Source of the DNA: Alphaproteobacteria bacterium
Lineage (GTDB): Bacteria > Myxococcota_A > UBA796 > CAJQPC01
Reading direction: 5' to 3'
Assembly: GCA_020632795.1 (NCBI GenBank)
Contig: JACKEV010000006.1
Span: 926,501 to 990,500, forward strand
Length of the DNA: 64,000 bases
In this document: positions 7,703 through 16,147 of the stretch, piece by piece
Layout: each line of letters starts with the position of its first letter
Position numbering within the stretch: position 1 is the stretch's first letter
The notes under the pieces: generated by a model
What the model saw: only the letters and a program-made list of their open reading frames with translations
Told to the model about the DNA's origin: nothing
The model's database searches: none
Made by a program: the position numbers and the translations under genes

Positions 7703-8954
7703 CGGACACCTCCAGCGCGTCGATGGCCTGCTCCAGCGAGCGGGCCAGGCTGGGGCGCGTGAGGTGAATGGTCCGGGGCGGCGCGCCGTCGTCATAGAGC
7801 GACACCAGCACCCGCTCCTGGATGCCCTCGTCCCACAAGAGGACGAGCTGGGCGAAGGCTCGGTCCGCGCGGACGTCGGCCAGGCTGCGGCCGGTGTTGC
7901 CGGGCACCAGGCGCAGCTCGATGCGGTGATCGACGTGCTCGGACAGGATGCGGTGGACGCCCAGCGCGCCGCCCACCAGCAGGAGCCGCCGCAGCCCGTG
8001 CAGCAGCAGGGCCTCGGAGAAGCGCCGCAGGACGCGCTCGGCGTCGGTCCCGCCGCACATCTCGCAGCGCTCCTGGCCCACCCGGACCGGGGTGACCCCC
8101 GCCGGCACGGGGCAGCCCTCGCGCTCGCAGTGGAGGACCAGGCGGTGCTGAAGGGTCGCCCGCACCGGATCGGGGCTGGGGACCTGGAGGGTGTCCGCGA
8201 TGGGGGCCCAGCGGTGGGCCGCGATCAGGGCCCGCACGGCCGCCGCGGCCTCGTCCTCGCCGATGAGGCCGCGTTCACGGAGCAGGGCGTTGAGGGTCGC
8301 GAGGGCGTCTTGGTCGGGCGCAGGCGGAGGCTCGGACGGAGCCCCGGTGGCGGGCTCGGGGGCGGCCTTGGCGGCGTCGAGCTGGCGCTGCAGCTCGTGG
8401 GCGAGGGCGTCGCGGTCCACCAGCCGCTGCTCCAACTCGGCGACCCGCTTCATGGCGCGGCCCTGCTGCGCGGCGAGCTGTTCGCGGAGCTCGGTGATCT
8501 GCTGGCGGGCCCGGTCGAGCTGGACCTCGGACTGGAGGAGCCGGTCCCGCAGCAAGGGGTCTGAGCGCAAGGAATCCACCTTCGGCGGGGGGGATTCGAT
8601 GGCCTGGGCGGGGGCCGGTGGCGGCCGTGCCGGGGGGGGCGCAGGCCGTGGACTCGGCGCGCCGCGGGCGGGGTCCGGCGCGCCGTCCAGCCGCCGGACC
8701 CCGGACTTCCGCATCATGTCGTCGAGGCTCACGCCATCCGCGCGCAGCGGGGAGGCGGCCGGTCCGTCCGGGGTCGCGCGCACCATCGTCACGATCCGGT
8801 CGACGGCCTCCAAGGGGATGGTGCCATCCGAGGCCAGGAGCCGTTCAGCGCCAGAGCGCGACAGACGCCGGAGGAACTCGTCTTCCGGCATGGCGAGGCC
8901 CTGGGCAACGCTGCCCGGGGAGAGGCCCTTCATTTTCTTCCGGCGGCCCATCAA
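7695..8954 (-). CDS. Coiled-coil protein with CxxC knuckle and possible DUF2325-like C-terminal domain
   Basis: The 419-residue protein starts with a helical region (1-60) that includes an FLRRLSRSGAERLLASDG segment. A Pro/Ala-rich linker (~90-120) and a coiled coil (~135-195, with LREQLAAQQ and LEQRLVDRD) follow. After a second linker comes a C-terminal domain with CEREGCP and CEMCGG, likely to bind zinc. It ends in a Rossmann-like segment (LLLVGGALGVHRI, then a late LVLLWDEG strand) that resembles the DUF2325 fold. The function is unknown. It is co-translated with the downstream methyltransferase and lies 12 bases after the TPR gene. Confidence 0.65.
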   Translation of the reverse strand: MMGRRKKMKGLSPGSVAQGLAMPEDEFLRRLSRSGAERLLASDGTIPLEAVDRIVTMVRATPDGPAASPLRADGVSLDDMMRKSGVRRLDGAPDPARGAPSPRPAPPPARPPPAPAQAIESPPPKVDSLRSDPLLRDRLLQSEVQLDRARQQITELREQLAAQQGRAMKRVAELEQRLVDRDALAHELQRQLDAAKAAPEPATGAPSEPPPAPDQDALATLNALLRERGLIGEDEAAAAVRALIAAHRWAPIADTLQVPSPDPVRATLQHRLVLHCEREGCPVPAGVTPVRVGQERCEMCGGTDAERVLRRFSEALLLHGLRRLLLVGGALGVHRILSEHVDHRIELRLVPGNTGRSLADVRADRAFAQLVLLWDEGIQERVLVSLYDDGAPPRTIHLTRPSLARSLEQAIDALEVSDG

Positions 8955-8966
8955 CCCGATCTAACA

Positions 8967-11105
8967 CTACGGGCCTTGTTCGGCCGTGGCCTCCAGGACC
9001 CCCTCCACAGCGTCCCGAAGGTCGCCGGCGCGGGGCAGCACCTCCGCGGCCAGAGCGCGGGCCAGATCGGGTCGATCGGCGTTGTAGGCGTCGACGGAGA
9101 CCGCGTACATCGCGTAGATCGCGCCGACCTCATCCGGCGCCAGGGCGAAGGCCTTCCGGGCGTAGCCGGCGCGGGCCTCCACCGGGCCGTCCAGCTCGGC
9201 GAGCGCCCCCCAGGCCCGCGCCGCGACCTCGGGCAGCCCCGCAGCGGTGGCCTTCTCCGCGGCCCGCAGCAGGGGCTCCGGGCCGGAGAGGGTGCCGAGC
9301 TTCATCGACGTCAGCGCGGCCGCGGTGGCGGCGCGCGCCTCCAGCTCGACGTCCTCGAGCCGCGCGGCCTCGCCCACCAGCTCCCCCCAGAACGGGAAGG
9401 ACTCCGCGGGGGGCAGCGCGACGGCGATGTTGTAGGCCGACCAGGCCAGAGCCCGCCGCGCGCGGGCCTCGTAGCTGGACTCCCCTACCCCGGCGAAGCC
9501 GCTGGCGGCCTGCTCGAAGAGGCGACGGGCCTCCTGGAAGCGACCGGCGTCGTAGGCATTCAGCCCGGCGTCATAGGCGTTCAGCGCCTGCTGGAGGGCG
9601 GCGTTGTGGGCGATGGCCCCGTCGAGCCCCTGCGCGGCAGCCACCCGCGCGGCGTCCTCGGTCGCCCCGAGGGCCACCAGGGCCCGAGCCGCGTTGATCT
9701 CGGCGGTGGAGGCCACGAAGCGCGCGTGGGCGCCGGGCAGCGCGGCGGCGGTCTCCCGCGCGCTGGAGAAGGCCGCGAGCGCCCCCTCCAGGTCCCCGAC
9801 CCGGGCGCGCGCGAGGCCGATCGCCATGTCGACGTGGGCCGGCCCCAGGGGGTCGGAGGCCTGCTCGAACGCCGCCAGCGCGCGGGCGCGCCAGGGCGCC
9901 GAGGCGTCGGGCTCCTGCTCGGCGGTGAGCCCCGCCATGCTGACCGCCACCCGGGCGGCGTCGCCGTGGAAGCCTCGGGCCTCGTAGAACTGCAGGGCCT
10001 TGGCGAAGGCGGCCTCGGCCGGCTCGACCTCCCGGCGCGCGGCGTGGATGGCCCCGTCCAGCTCGTGGACCCGGGCGCGGCCGAGGGGGTGCTCCATGCC
10101 GCGGACGGCGTCCTCCAGCACGGGGAGCTGCTCGGCGGCGGCGTCCACCCGCTCCTGACGAACCGCGAGCATGGCGCGCTCGACCCCATAGTCCAGCGCC
10201 GACACCCGGTAGCCTCCGGTCCGGGCTGTCTCCTCGGCCTCGGCCAGCAGGGTGAGCCCCAGGTCCAGGCGCCCGGCGAGGGCGTGGCTCACCCCCAGGG
10301 AGGCCAGGGCCTGCGCGGTCTCCCGGGCCAGGCCGCCCGCCCGCGCCTCCGCCAGGGCCTCGGTGAGGACCGAGACCGCGTGATCCGGCTGCCCCCGGGC
10401 CCGCAGCACCGCCCCGGCGGCCAGCCCGGCCTCGACCCGATCCCGGCGCGACGCCGCCGCGCTCGCCAGCCGCTCGGCCTCGGCCGCCGCCGCCTCGATC
10501 GCGCCTCGGCGCAGCGCGTCAGCGACCTGATCCAGCCCCCCCTCGGCCGCCTGCCCGCGCCGTGCCGCCAGCGCCGCAAGGCTCTGCGCCGCCGCTCGCT
10601 CCAGCCCCGCGTCGCCGTTGGACGCCGCGGTGTCGGCCGCTGCTCGGAAGAGCGCCTCCGCGTCCCCGAGCGCCCCCTGATCCATCCGCACCAGGCCCAG
10701 GTTGAGGGCAGCCCGCCCGGAGACCGCCGCCGAGCCCTCGGCGCGAGCCGCCTCCAAAAGCGCGATCCCGGCCTCGGGGTCGCCCATGTCCACCCGGCAG
10801 AGCCCGAGGACGTTCCGCGCCTGGGCCGAGGAGAGTCCCTCCAACGCGACTGCCGCCGCCCGCAGCTCGCCCGCCTCGTACAGGGAGAGCCCCCGCAGGT
10901 AGCGGGCGTCCTCCCCAGCCCCGCCCTCGGCCAGCGCGCCGAACAGCTCGGCGGCGTCGTTGAACCGCCGCTCGGCCAGGGCCGCGTAGGCCTCATCGAC
11001 GAGCGCCTGGGTGTCGTCCTCGACCCGCAGGCCCGTGCTGTCCGGGACCACGACCTCCACGGCCTGCGCGGCGTGCAGGGCCAGCGCCAGCAGGACGCCG
11101 ATCAC
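8967..11105 (-). CDS. Exported TPR-repeat protein
   Basis: A 712-residue protein with a short signal peptide (LLALALHAAQA, cleavage near residue 16). It is built of Ala-rich helical pairs of about 34-40 residues throughout, such as AYAALAERRFNDAAELFGAL and RYLRGLSLYEAGELRAAA, which is the tetratricopeptide pattern. TPR arrays form protein-binding superhelices. There is no catalytic domain. The ATG at 11105 overlaps the stop of the peptidase gene (ATGA), so the two are co-translated. Export suggests a periplasmic scaffold, although the other operon members look cytoplasmic. Confidence 0.8.
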   Translation of the reverse strand: MIGVLLALALHAAQAVEVVVPDSTGLRVEDDTQALVDEAYAALAERRFNDAAELFGALAEGGAGEDARYLRGLSLYEAGELRAAAVALEGLSSAQARNVLGLCRVDMGDPEAGIALLEAARAEGSAAVSGRAALNLGLVRMDQGALGDAEALFRAAADTAASNGDAGLERAAAQSLAALAARRGQAAEGGLDQVADALRRGAIEAAAAEAERLASAAASRRDRVEAGLAAGAVLRARGQPDHAVSVLTEALAEARAGGLARETAQALASLGVSHALAGRLDLGLTLLAEAEETARTGGYRVSALDYGVERAMLAVRQERVDAAAEQLPVLEDAVRGMEHPLGRARVHELDGAIHAARREVEPAEAAFAKALQFYEARGFHGDAARVAVSMAGLTAEQEPDASAPWRARALAAFEQASDPLGPAHVDMAIGLARARVGDLEGALAAFSSARETAAALPGAHARFVASTAEINAARALVALGATEDAARVAAAQGLDGAIAHNAALQQALNAYDAGLNAYDAGRFQEARRLFEQAASGFAGVGESSYEARARRALAWSAYNIAVALPPAESFPFWGELVGEAARLEDVELEARAATAAALTSMKLGTLSGPEPLLRAAEKATAAGLPEVAARAWGALAELDGPVEARAGYARKAFALAPDEVGAIYAMYAVSVDAYNADRPDLARALAAEVLPRAGDLRDAVEGVLEATAEQGP

Positions 11106-11638
11106 GTCGTCGCTGCCGAGGCGACCAGGGCGCGCAGGCCCGCCAGGAGCGTGTCCCGAGGCATCCCGGCCGGCGGCACGTGCAGGAAGGCCACCGGCAG
11201 GTCCGGCAGGGCCCCCACCACCTCATAGAGCCAGGCGTTGCAGACATAGGTGCCGGCGTCCTCGCTGACCGCGCAGCCCAGCGCCTCGGCAAGGGTGTCC
11301 ACGTCGAGGGTCGCCCGACGCGACGGCGGGCCCTCGCCGAGCACCGGCCCGACGACGCCGTCCACATCCGCGAGGGTGTCGTGGGTCCGGCGCACCCCCA
11401 GCACCTCGACCATGGGCCGATCCCGCCCCGAGGCCACCCCCATGCCCAGCACGAACAAGGGCGGGTGGCGCCGGGCCAGCGCGATCGTGCGCGCCGGGGC
11501 CCGCCGGTAGGACACCGGCAGCACCTCGCCGACGATGGTGTGCCCGGCGATCCGCAGCCCGTCGACCGCCTCGGCCAGCCGACCCGAGGGGTTCCGGTGA
11601 ACGTCCAGGAAGGGACCGAAGCCGGTCACCAGGATCAT
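11102..11638 (-). CDS. pcp: Pyrrolidone-carboxylate peptidase (pyroglutamyl peptidase I, C15)
   Basis: The 178-residue protein opens with ILVTGFGPFLDVHRNPSG, the hallmark of this family. The catalytic triad can be placed: Glu in VEVLGV, Cys in TYVCNAWLYE and His in AFLHVPP. The enzyme removes N-terminal pyroglutamate from peptides in the cytoplasm. It is slightly shorter than the usual ~210 residues, and the segment after the Glu (RRTHDTLADVDG) departs from the common sequence. The ATG at 11636-11638 overlaps the stop of the upstream AstE-like gene. Confidence 0.9.
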   Translation of the reverse strand: MILVTGFGPFLDVHRNPSGRLAEAVDGLRIAGHTIVGEVLPVSYRRAPARTIALARRHPPLFVLGMGVASGRDRPMVEVLGVRRTHDTLADVDGVVGPVLGEGPPSRRATLDVDTLAEALGCAVSEDAGTYVCNAWLYEVVGALPDLPVAFLHVPPAGMPRDTLLAGLRALVASAATT

Positions 11639-12537
11639 GACACCGACTCGGCGACCCGGACGAGCTGCTCGCCGGCGTGCACGACCGGGTAGCGCCGCAT
11701 GGTCACGACCACCCCTTCGCGCTCCGCACGCACCTGCTCCAGCATGTCTCCCCCCACCATCTCGCAGGTGGACCCCAGCAGATGCCCCGGGCGGACGCGA
11801 TCGCCGACCCCGACCTCGGGCACCCAGAAGCCCCCGACGTTGCTGTAGTGATAGCTCACGCCCCGGCGCGTGGTGTCGACGAGCTGCGCGCCCGGCTCCA
11901 CCCGCATGGAGATGATGCCGAGGTGGCGCAGCAGGCGCAGCAGGCCGTCGGCCAGCACCCGAGCGAACCCCGTGTCCAGGGTCGCCCCACGCCCCCCCAC
12001 CACATGGAGCGCCGCGCAGCCGGCCTCCCGCCAGGCCCCGACAAGGCCGGTGGCCTCGATGCGATCGCCCTCGCGCCGCCACACCATGGGCAGCTCCATC
12101 GAGCGGGCCAGGGTCACCTCCCGGCCCGCCAGCGGCGCGCGGACCTGGGGCAGCTCGCAGACCAGGGGGGAGCCGGAGTGAACGTCCACGCAGACCTCGG
12201 CGCGGGTGGCCTCCAGCAGGGCATGCGCGATGCGGGCGACCGCCGAGCCCTCCGGGTCCCCCGGGAACGCCTGGTTGATGTCCCGGTCGTCGAAGGGCCA
12301 GCGCTTGGTGCCGTGGTCGAGCCCGAAGGTGTTCACCACCGGGATCAGGCGGACCGCGCCGTTGAGCTTGGACAGACGCAAGGAGCGCGCGACCAGGTTC
12401 AGCGCGTGGACGCCGTTCAGCTCGTTGCCGTGCTGGCCGGCCACCAGCGCGACCCGGATCGGGCCGGCCCCGAAGTCCAGGCAGCGCAGCGTGAACGGCT
12501 CGCGGTAGGGCGCCTCCAGCCGGAACAGCTCAGTCAT
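11635..12537 (-). CDS. Succinylglutamate desuccinylase/aspartoacylase-like protein (zinc site kept)
   Basis: A 300-residue member of the M14-like AstE/AspA family, which removes acyl groups from N-acyl amino acids or related amides. The zinc ligands are visible: GQHGNE (His and Glu) and VDVHSG (second His). The substrate-binding DRDINQAFPG is also present. The residue that aligns with the catalytic Glu (usually ExGG after a Leu/Thr strand) reads VVGG here, so the base appears to be lost. The C-terminal ~80 residues form a beta-rich lipoyl-like domain common in the family. It overlaps both neighbours and is paralogous to the gene immediately upstream. Confidence 0.82.
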   Translation of the reverse strand: MTELFRLEAPYREPFTLRCLDFGAGPIRVALVAGQHGNELNGVHALNLVARSLRLSKLNGAVRLIPVVNTFGLDHGTKRWPFDDRDINQAFPGDPEGSAVARIAHALLEATRAEVCVDVHSGSPLVCELPQVRAPLAGREVTLARSMELPMVWRREGDRIEATGLVGAWREAGCAALHVVGGRGATLDTGFARVLADGLLRLLRHLGIISMRVEPGAQLVDTTRRGVSYHYSNVGGFWVPEVGVGDRVRPGHLLGSTCEMVGGDMLEQVRAEREGVVVTMRRYPVVHAGEQLVRVAESVS

Positions 12538-13465
12538 CCAGGCCCTCCACGACGCGCGCGACCATGGTGCCTGGCAGCGCGACGGGCTGCTCCCGCACGG
12601 CCAGCAGCCGCCCGGCGTACGGCGCGACGATCGCCTCGACCACCTCACCGGACTCCGGCGCGATGATCTCCCCCACCAGTTGGTCCAGGGCGATGGGATC
12701 CCAGGGGCGGTGGCGCGGGAGGAACAGGCCCCCCTTGGAGGCGCGGACCCGGTGCACCTGCGCGTCGGTGACGATGCGAGGGCGCGTGACCGCCGCCCAG
12801 TGGAACGGCAGGTGTTCGTCGGGGAGCACCCCCAGGACGTTGAGCATGTTGAGCACACCCTCCGCCAGCGCCTGCCCCACCCCGGCGGTGAGCCGGTTCC
12901 CGGTGCCCCCCTCCAGCGCGATGGTCCCTGCGAACTGCCAGGCGAAGGTGGACGGCGCGGCCGGGCCGGGCCTGCGGGCCCAGACCACGTTGACGTTGGC
13001 GTTGCGCGCCAGATCAGCGGCCTTTTCGTCCCCGGCGCGGACGTGGGCCTGAGCGGCCTCCGCGAAGGCGGGGTGGGCCCCGCGAAGCTCGATGACCTGC
13101 TCCACCCCCTGGAGGGAGCGGATCAGCTCGTGGGCCAGCCGGTCGGGGGCGTGCCCGTCCTGGCGGCCGGGGAAGCGGCGGTTCAGATCCTGGTTGAAGA
13201 ACGGCCACCGCCGGACCCCAAGGTGCGCGGCGAGGGGGTTGACGCAGGGGTACACGTCGACCGTGCCGGTGAGCGCGTCGTGGCACTGATCGAGCACCGC
13301 AGCGACCGCGTGGGCCACCCGGACCCCCTCCGGCGTGTCCCCCCGAATGCCCGCGACCACGGCCACCCGAGGCCCTTCGCCACCCGAGAAGCGCCGCCGG
13401 ATGACCCGGACCGCGTCTCCCGTGGGCATGCCCGCAGTGAAGATGACGTCTGTGCTGGTGCTCAC
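12530..13465 (-). CDS. AstE/aspartoacylase-like paralogue with altered zinc site
   Basis: This 311-residue protein aligns along its length with the next gene and keeps QDLNRRFPG and the C-terminal beta domain. The zinc-binding HGxE is replaced by RGDT (R41, T44), and the third ligand region reads IELRGAHP instead of DVHSG. The putative catalytic Glu is kept in IALEGGTGN. As it stands it should not bind zinc in the canonical way. It may be a pseudo-enzyme partner of its neighbour, whose deficits are complementary. The ATG at 13465 begins an operon of at least six overlapping or nearly overlapping genes running to 7073. Confidence 0.78.
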   Translation of the reverse strand: MSTSTDVIFTAGMPTGDAVRVIRRRFSGGEGPRVAVVAGIRGDTPEGVRVAHAVAAVLDQCHDALTGTVDVYPCVNPLAAHLGVRRWPFFNQDLNRRFPGRQDGHAPDRLAHELIRSLQGVEQVIELRGAHPAFAEAAQAHVRAGDEKAADLARNANVNVVWARRPGPAAPSTFAWQFAGTIALEGGTGNRLTAGVGQALAEGVLNMLNVLGVLPDEHLPFHWAAVTRPRIVTDAQVHRVRASKGGLFLPRHRPWDPIALDQLVGEIIAPESGEVVEAIVAPYAGRLLAVREQPVALPGTMVARVVEGLDD

Positions 13466-13506
13466 CGCTGCATTCTAACCGTTCGGCGGAGCGGGCGGGG
13501 CGATGG

Positions 13507-13959
13507 TCAGGGAGAGAGCGCGACGAGCGCGGCGTAGCCCCGCGCAGCCTGCTCCCGACACATCGCCAGGTAGTCGCGCATGAAGGTCTCCACGGCGCCG
13601 GGATCCTCGTAGGAGCGCGACACGGCAGCGTCGGCCTCCAGACGCCAGGCCAGGGCGCAGCGCTGGCGCAGCTCGCCCCGCACCAGCTCCCGCCCCTCGG
13701 GCGTGGAGAGGCGCCCGACCGTGGACCGCACCCAGCTCATCAGCTCGTCGACCGCGGCGGCGGCGGCCAGCTCGATCCGATCGGTGAGCAGCAGCGCGGC
13801 GTCGTAGTCGGCGAGCGCGGCTTCCAGGCGGACCTCGGCCTCGCGCAGCCACTCGGCCAGCGCGTCGGGGAGAGGGAGCGCGCTGAGCGGAAGCGCGGGC
13901 AACGCCGGAAAGCGCGCGGTCACGCCCGGCGGGGGGGCGGCGGCGGTCGCGGTGTGCAT
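13507..13959 (-). CDS. Hypothetical helical protein
   Basis: A 150-residue, Ala/Leu/Glu-rich protein that is predicted mainly helical from its residue pattern. It has no signal peptide or recognised domain. The ATG at 13959 has GGAGGAG a few bases upstream. The stop lies 41 bases before the AstE-like operon, so it may be the first gene of that operon. The 242 bases between it and the divergent subtilisin gene hold both promoters. A TATAGG around 14140 could be a -10 for the protease gene, but its -35 is weak. Confidence 0.6.
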   Translation of the reverse strand: MHTATAAAPPPGVTARFPALPALPLSALPLPDALAEWLREAEVRLEAALADYDAALLLTDRIELAAAAAVDELMSWVRSTVGRLSTPEGRELVRGELRQRCALAWRLEADAAVSRSYEDPGAVETFMRDYLAMCREQAARGYAALVALSP

Positions 13960-14201
13960 CGATGCTCCTCCGTGTAGAGAAGGTAGACCGGGACCCTTTA
14001 CACGTCAAGGGGGTTCCCGGGGTGTCGGTCATGTCGGTTCTATCCGATCCGGAGGGGCGACGTCGCGCCCTGGATCACCCGTTCGGACACCGGGCAGAGG
14101 GTTTTGAGGGAACAAGTGCAAGAGGAGCAGGTCCAACTTCGTATAGGTTGTGAGAGGGGCGCCGCTCTGCGCGCCGCTCAACGCCACGAGGCCCTGGAAA
14201 C

Positions 14202-15914
14202 ATGCGAAAGCTCTCTTCCTTCTTCGTCATCGCGCTCTGCCTGGCGCTGATCTGGCTGCTCCGCCCCGCGCCGATCCCCGGCACCGGCTTCGACGAGCCC
14301 CCGGCCCAGGCCACCGACGCCCCCGGCGTGGTGGTCTTCGACCTGGTGGACAACGCCAGCGACGCGGAGATCGAGGCCTTCGAGGCCCGCTATGGCATCG
14401 ACGTCGAGTACAGCTCCGACGTCTCCCAGGACGAGGCGCTGGTCCGGGCCACCGTCCCCGACGCCCGCGCGGTGCTCCAGGCGGTCGCGGGCGATCCCCT
14501 CGTCGAGGTGGCCGAGCCTGAGGTCCGCTTCGAGGCCACCGGCTTCCCGAACGACCCGATGTGGGACAAGCAGTGGAACATGCGCCTGATCGACGCCCCC
14601 GCCGGCTGGCGGGCCGGCTCGGGGCGCGGCGTGAAGGTCGCGGTGCTCGACACGGGCGTGTCGGTGGTCGAGGATCTGCCCGAGGCCCGCGTGGTCGGCG
14701 GCAAGTCCTTCATCCGCGGCGCGAAGACCCCGGCGGACGATCACGGTCACGGCACCCACGTCGCCGGCACCATCGCCCAGGCCACCAACAACGCGGCGGG
14801 CGTGGCCGGCGTGGCCCCCGAGGTCACCATCGTTCCCTACAAGGTCCTCAACGGCATGGGCTTCGGCAGCTCCGACGGCATCGCCGCGGCGGTGGACGAG
14901 GCGGTGGACCAGGGCGCCCAGGTCATCAACCTCAGCCTGGGCGGCGGGCACTCGGCGGTGCTCCACAAGGCCGTGAACGAGGCGGTCGCGCGCGGCGTCG
15001 TGGTGGTCGCGGCGGCGGGCAACACCGGCCGGCGCGGCGTGGGCTGCCCCGGGCACGCCGAGGACGTGATCGGCGTCAGCGCGGTGGGCCCTGACGACAC
15101 CCGCGCGTTCTACTCCACCTACGGCCCCGGCGTGGAGATCGCGGCCCCCGGCGGCGACACCCGCCAGGCCGATGGCGGCGTGCTCCAGGACACCATCGAC
15201 GGCAAGGGCGGCCACGCCTACCGGGCCTTCCAGGGCACCTCGATGGCCACCCCCCACGTCGCGGGCGCGGCGGCGGTGCTGATCGGCATGGGCCTGGACG
15301 CGGAGGCCGCCACGACCGCGCTCTACGCGACCGCGGTGGACCGGGGCGATCCCGGCTTTGACGAGGTCTACGGCCACGGCCGGCTGGACCTGGGCGCGGC
15401 GGTGCGCTGGGTCGGCACGCGGCACAACGGCCTGCTGTTCGGCCTGGGCGGCCTGATGGGCCTGGCCCTCTCCCTGCTCGCGGGCCTGCGGCTGCGCTCG
15501 TCCCTGGGCGTGGGCGCGGTGGCAGCGGTGACCGCTGGCGGCCTGTTCTTCCTGCCCTGGCTGGGCCTGCCCCCGAACGCCCTCCTCGAGCTGCTGAGCC
15601 GGGACCTCATCTCCTGGCCGGGCTTCATCCTGGGCGCGGAGTGGACCCACTTCCCGCTGTGGCTCTCGGCGCTGGTCCCCACCTTCCTGGCCTTCCTGCT
15701 CGGCCCCTCGCGGCTGCTGGGCGGCGTCGCGGCAGGCGTCTGCGTGGGCATGGCGGCGGGCCTGTGCTTCGGCGCGGCGGCCGGCACGCTGGAGCCCTGG
15801 TGGTTCGGCGACCTCATGGGCCGCGCCTGGCTGGCGGTCAACGGCGTCGGCGCGCTGATGTCGGCGCTGGGCGTCGTGGGCATGCAGAAGATGCGTCAGG
15901 ACGGCATGCTCTGA
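14202..15914 (+). CDS. Subtilisin-family (S8) serine protease with C-terminal membrane domain
   Basis: The 570-residue protein has an N-terminal signal or anchor (residues 7-20) and a propeptide-like region to ~115. An S8 catalytic domain of ~290 residues follows. The triad is D150 (VLDTGVS), H183 (HGHGTHVAGT) and S347 (QGTSMATPH), with oxyanion N274 in AAGNTG. Beyond ~405 come four or more hydrophobic segments (for example LLFGLGGLMGLALSLLAGL and FLAFLLGPS) that make up a membrane domain to the end. The catalytic part should face the periplasm. The C-terminal multi-pass domain is unusual for secreted subtilases. Its stop overlaps the region that starts the next small gene. Confidence 0.9.
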   Translation: MRKLSSFFVIALCLALIWLLRPAPIPGTGFDEPPAQATDAPGVVVFDLVDNASDAEIEAFEARYGIDVEYSSDVSQDEALVRATVPDARAVLQAVAGDPLVEVAEPEVRFEATGFPNDPMWDKQWNMRLIDAPAGWRAGSGRGVKVAVLDTGVSVVEDLPEARVVGGKSFIRGAKTPADDHGHGTHVAGTIAQATNNAAGVAGVAPEVTIVPYKVLNGMGFGSSDGIAAAVDEAVDQGAQVINLSLGGGHSAVLHKAVNEAVARGVVVVAAAGNTGRRGVGCPGHAEDVIGVSAVGPDDTRAFYSTYGPGVEIAAPGGDTRQADGGVLQDTIDGKGGHAYRAFQGTSMATPHVAGAAAVLIGMGLDAEAATTALYATAVDRGDPGFDEVYGHGRLDLGAAVRWVGTRHNGLLFGLGGLMGLALSLLAGLRLRSSLGVGAVAAVTAGGLFFLPWLGLPPNALLELLSRDLISWPGFILGAEWTHFPLWLSALVPTFLAFLLGPSRLLGGVAAGVCVGMAAGLCFGAAAGTLEPWWFGDLMGRAWLAVNGVGALMSALGVVGMQKMRQDGML

Positions 15915-15925
15915 TGGAGGCGTCC

Positions 15926-16138
15926 ATGAAGCTGGTCGGCCAGCTCACCAAGGAGTTCTTCGGTGGCGAGGTCTGGGTGCTGCGCACCGACGACGGCGCC
16001 ACCTACCAGCTCTCCGGCTCCATCCCCTCCAAGCTGGAGAACCGGCGGGTGCGCGTCTCGGCGCGCCCGTCGGAGGCCAGCTTCGGGTTCAGCATGGTGG
16101 GGCAGATCCTGGATGTGCGGAGGATCGCTGAGGCGTAG
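15926..16138 (+). CDS. Small beta-rich hypothetical protein
   Basis: A 70-residue protein predicted to form a small beta barrel, with the pattern GQLTKEFFGGEVWVLRT, then YQLSG, then VRVSARP. It resembles small DUF5818-like domains, but this is by pattern only. The ATG at 15926 is preferred because GGAGG lies five bases upstream. An upstream ATG at 15914 overlaps the protease stop (TGATG) and would add four residues. It is coupled to the protease and could be its regulator or inhibitor, though nothing in the sequence proves this. Confidence 0.6.
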   Translation: MKLVGQLTKEFFGGEVWVLRTDDGATYQLSGSIPSKLENRRVRVSARPSEASFGFSMVGQILDVRRIAEA

Positions 16139-16147
16139 CGCCCGGCC

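Noticed and set aside
8976..11228. A 750-codon plus-strand frame.
   Set aside because: It mirrors the TPR gene on the other strand; the real gene has a signal peptide, TPR repeats and operon overlaps.
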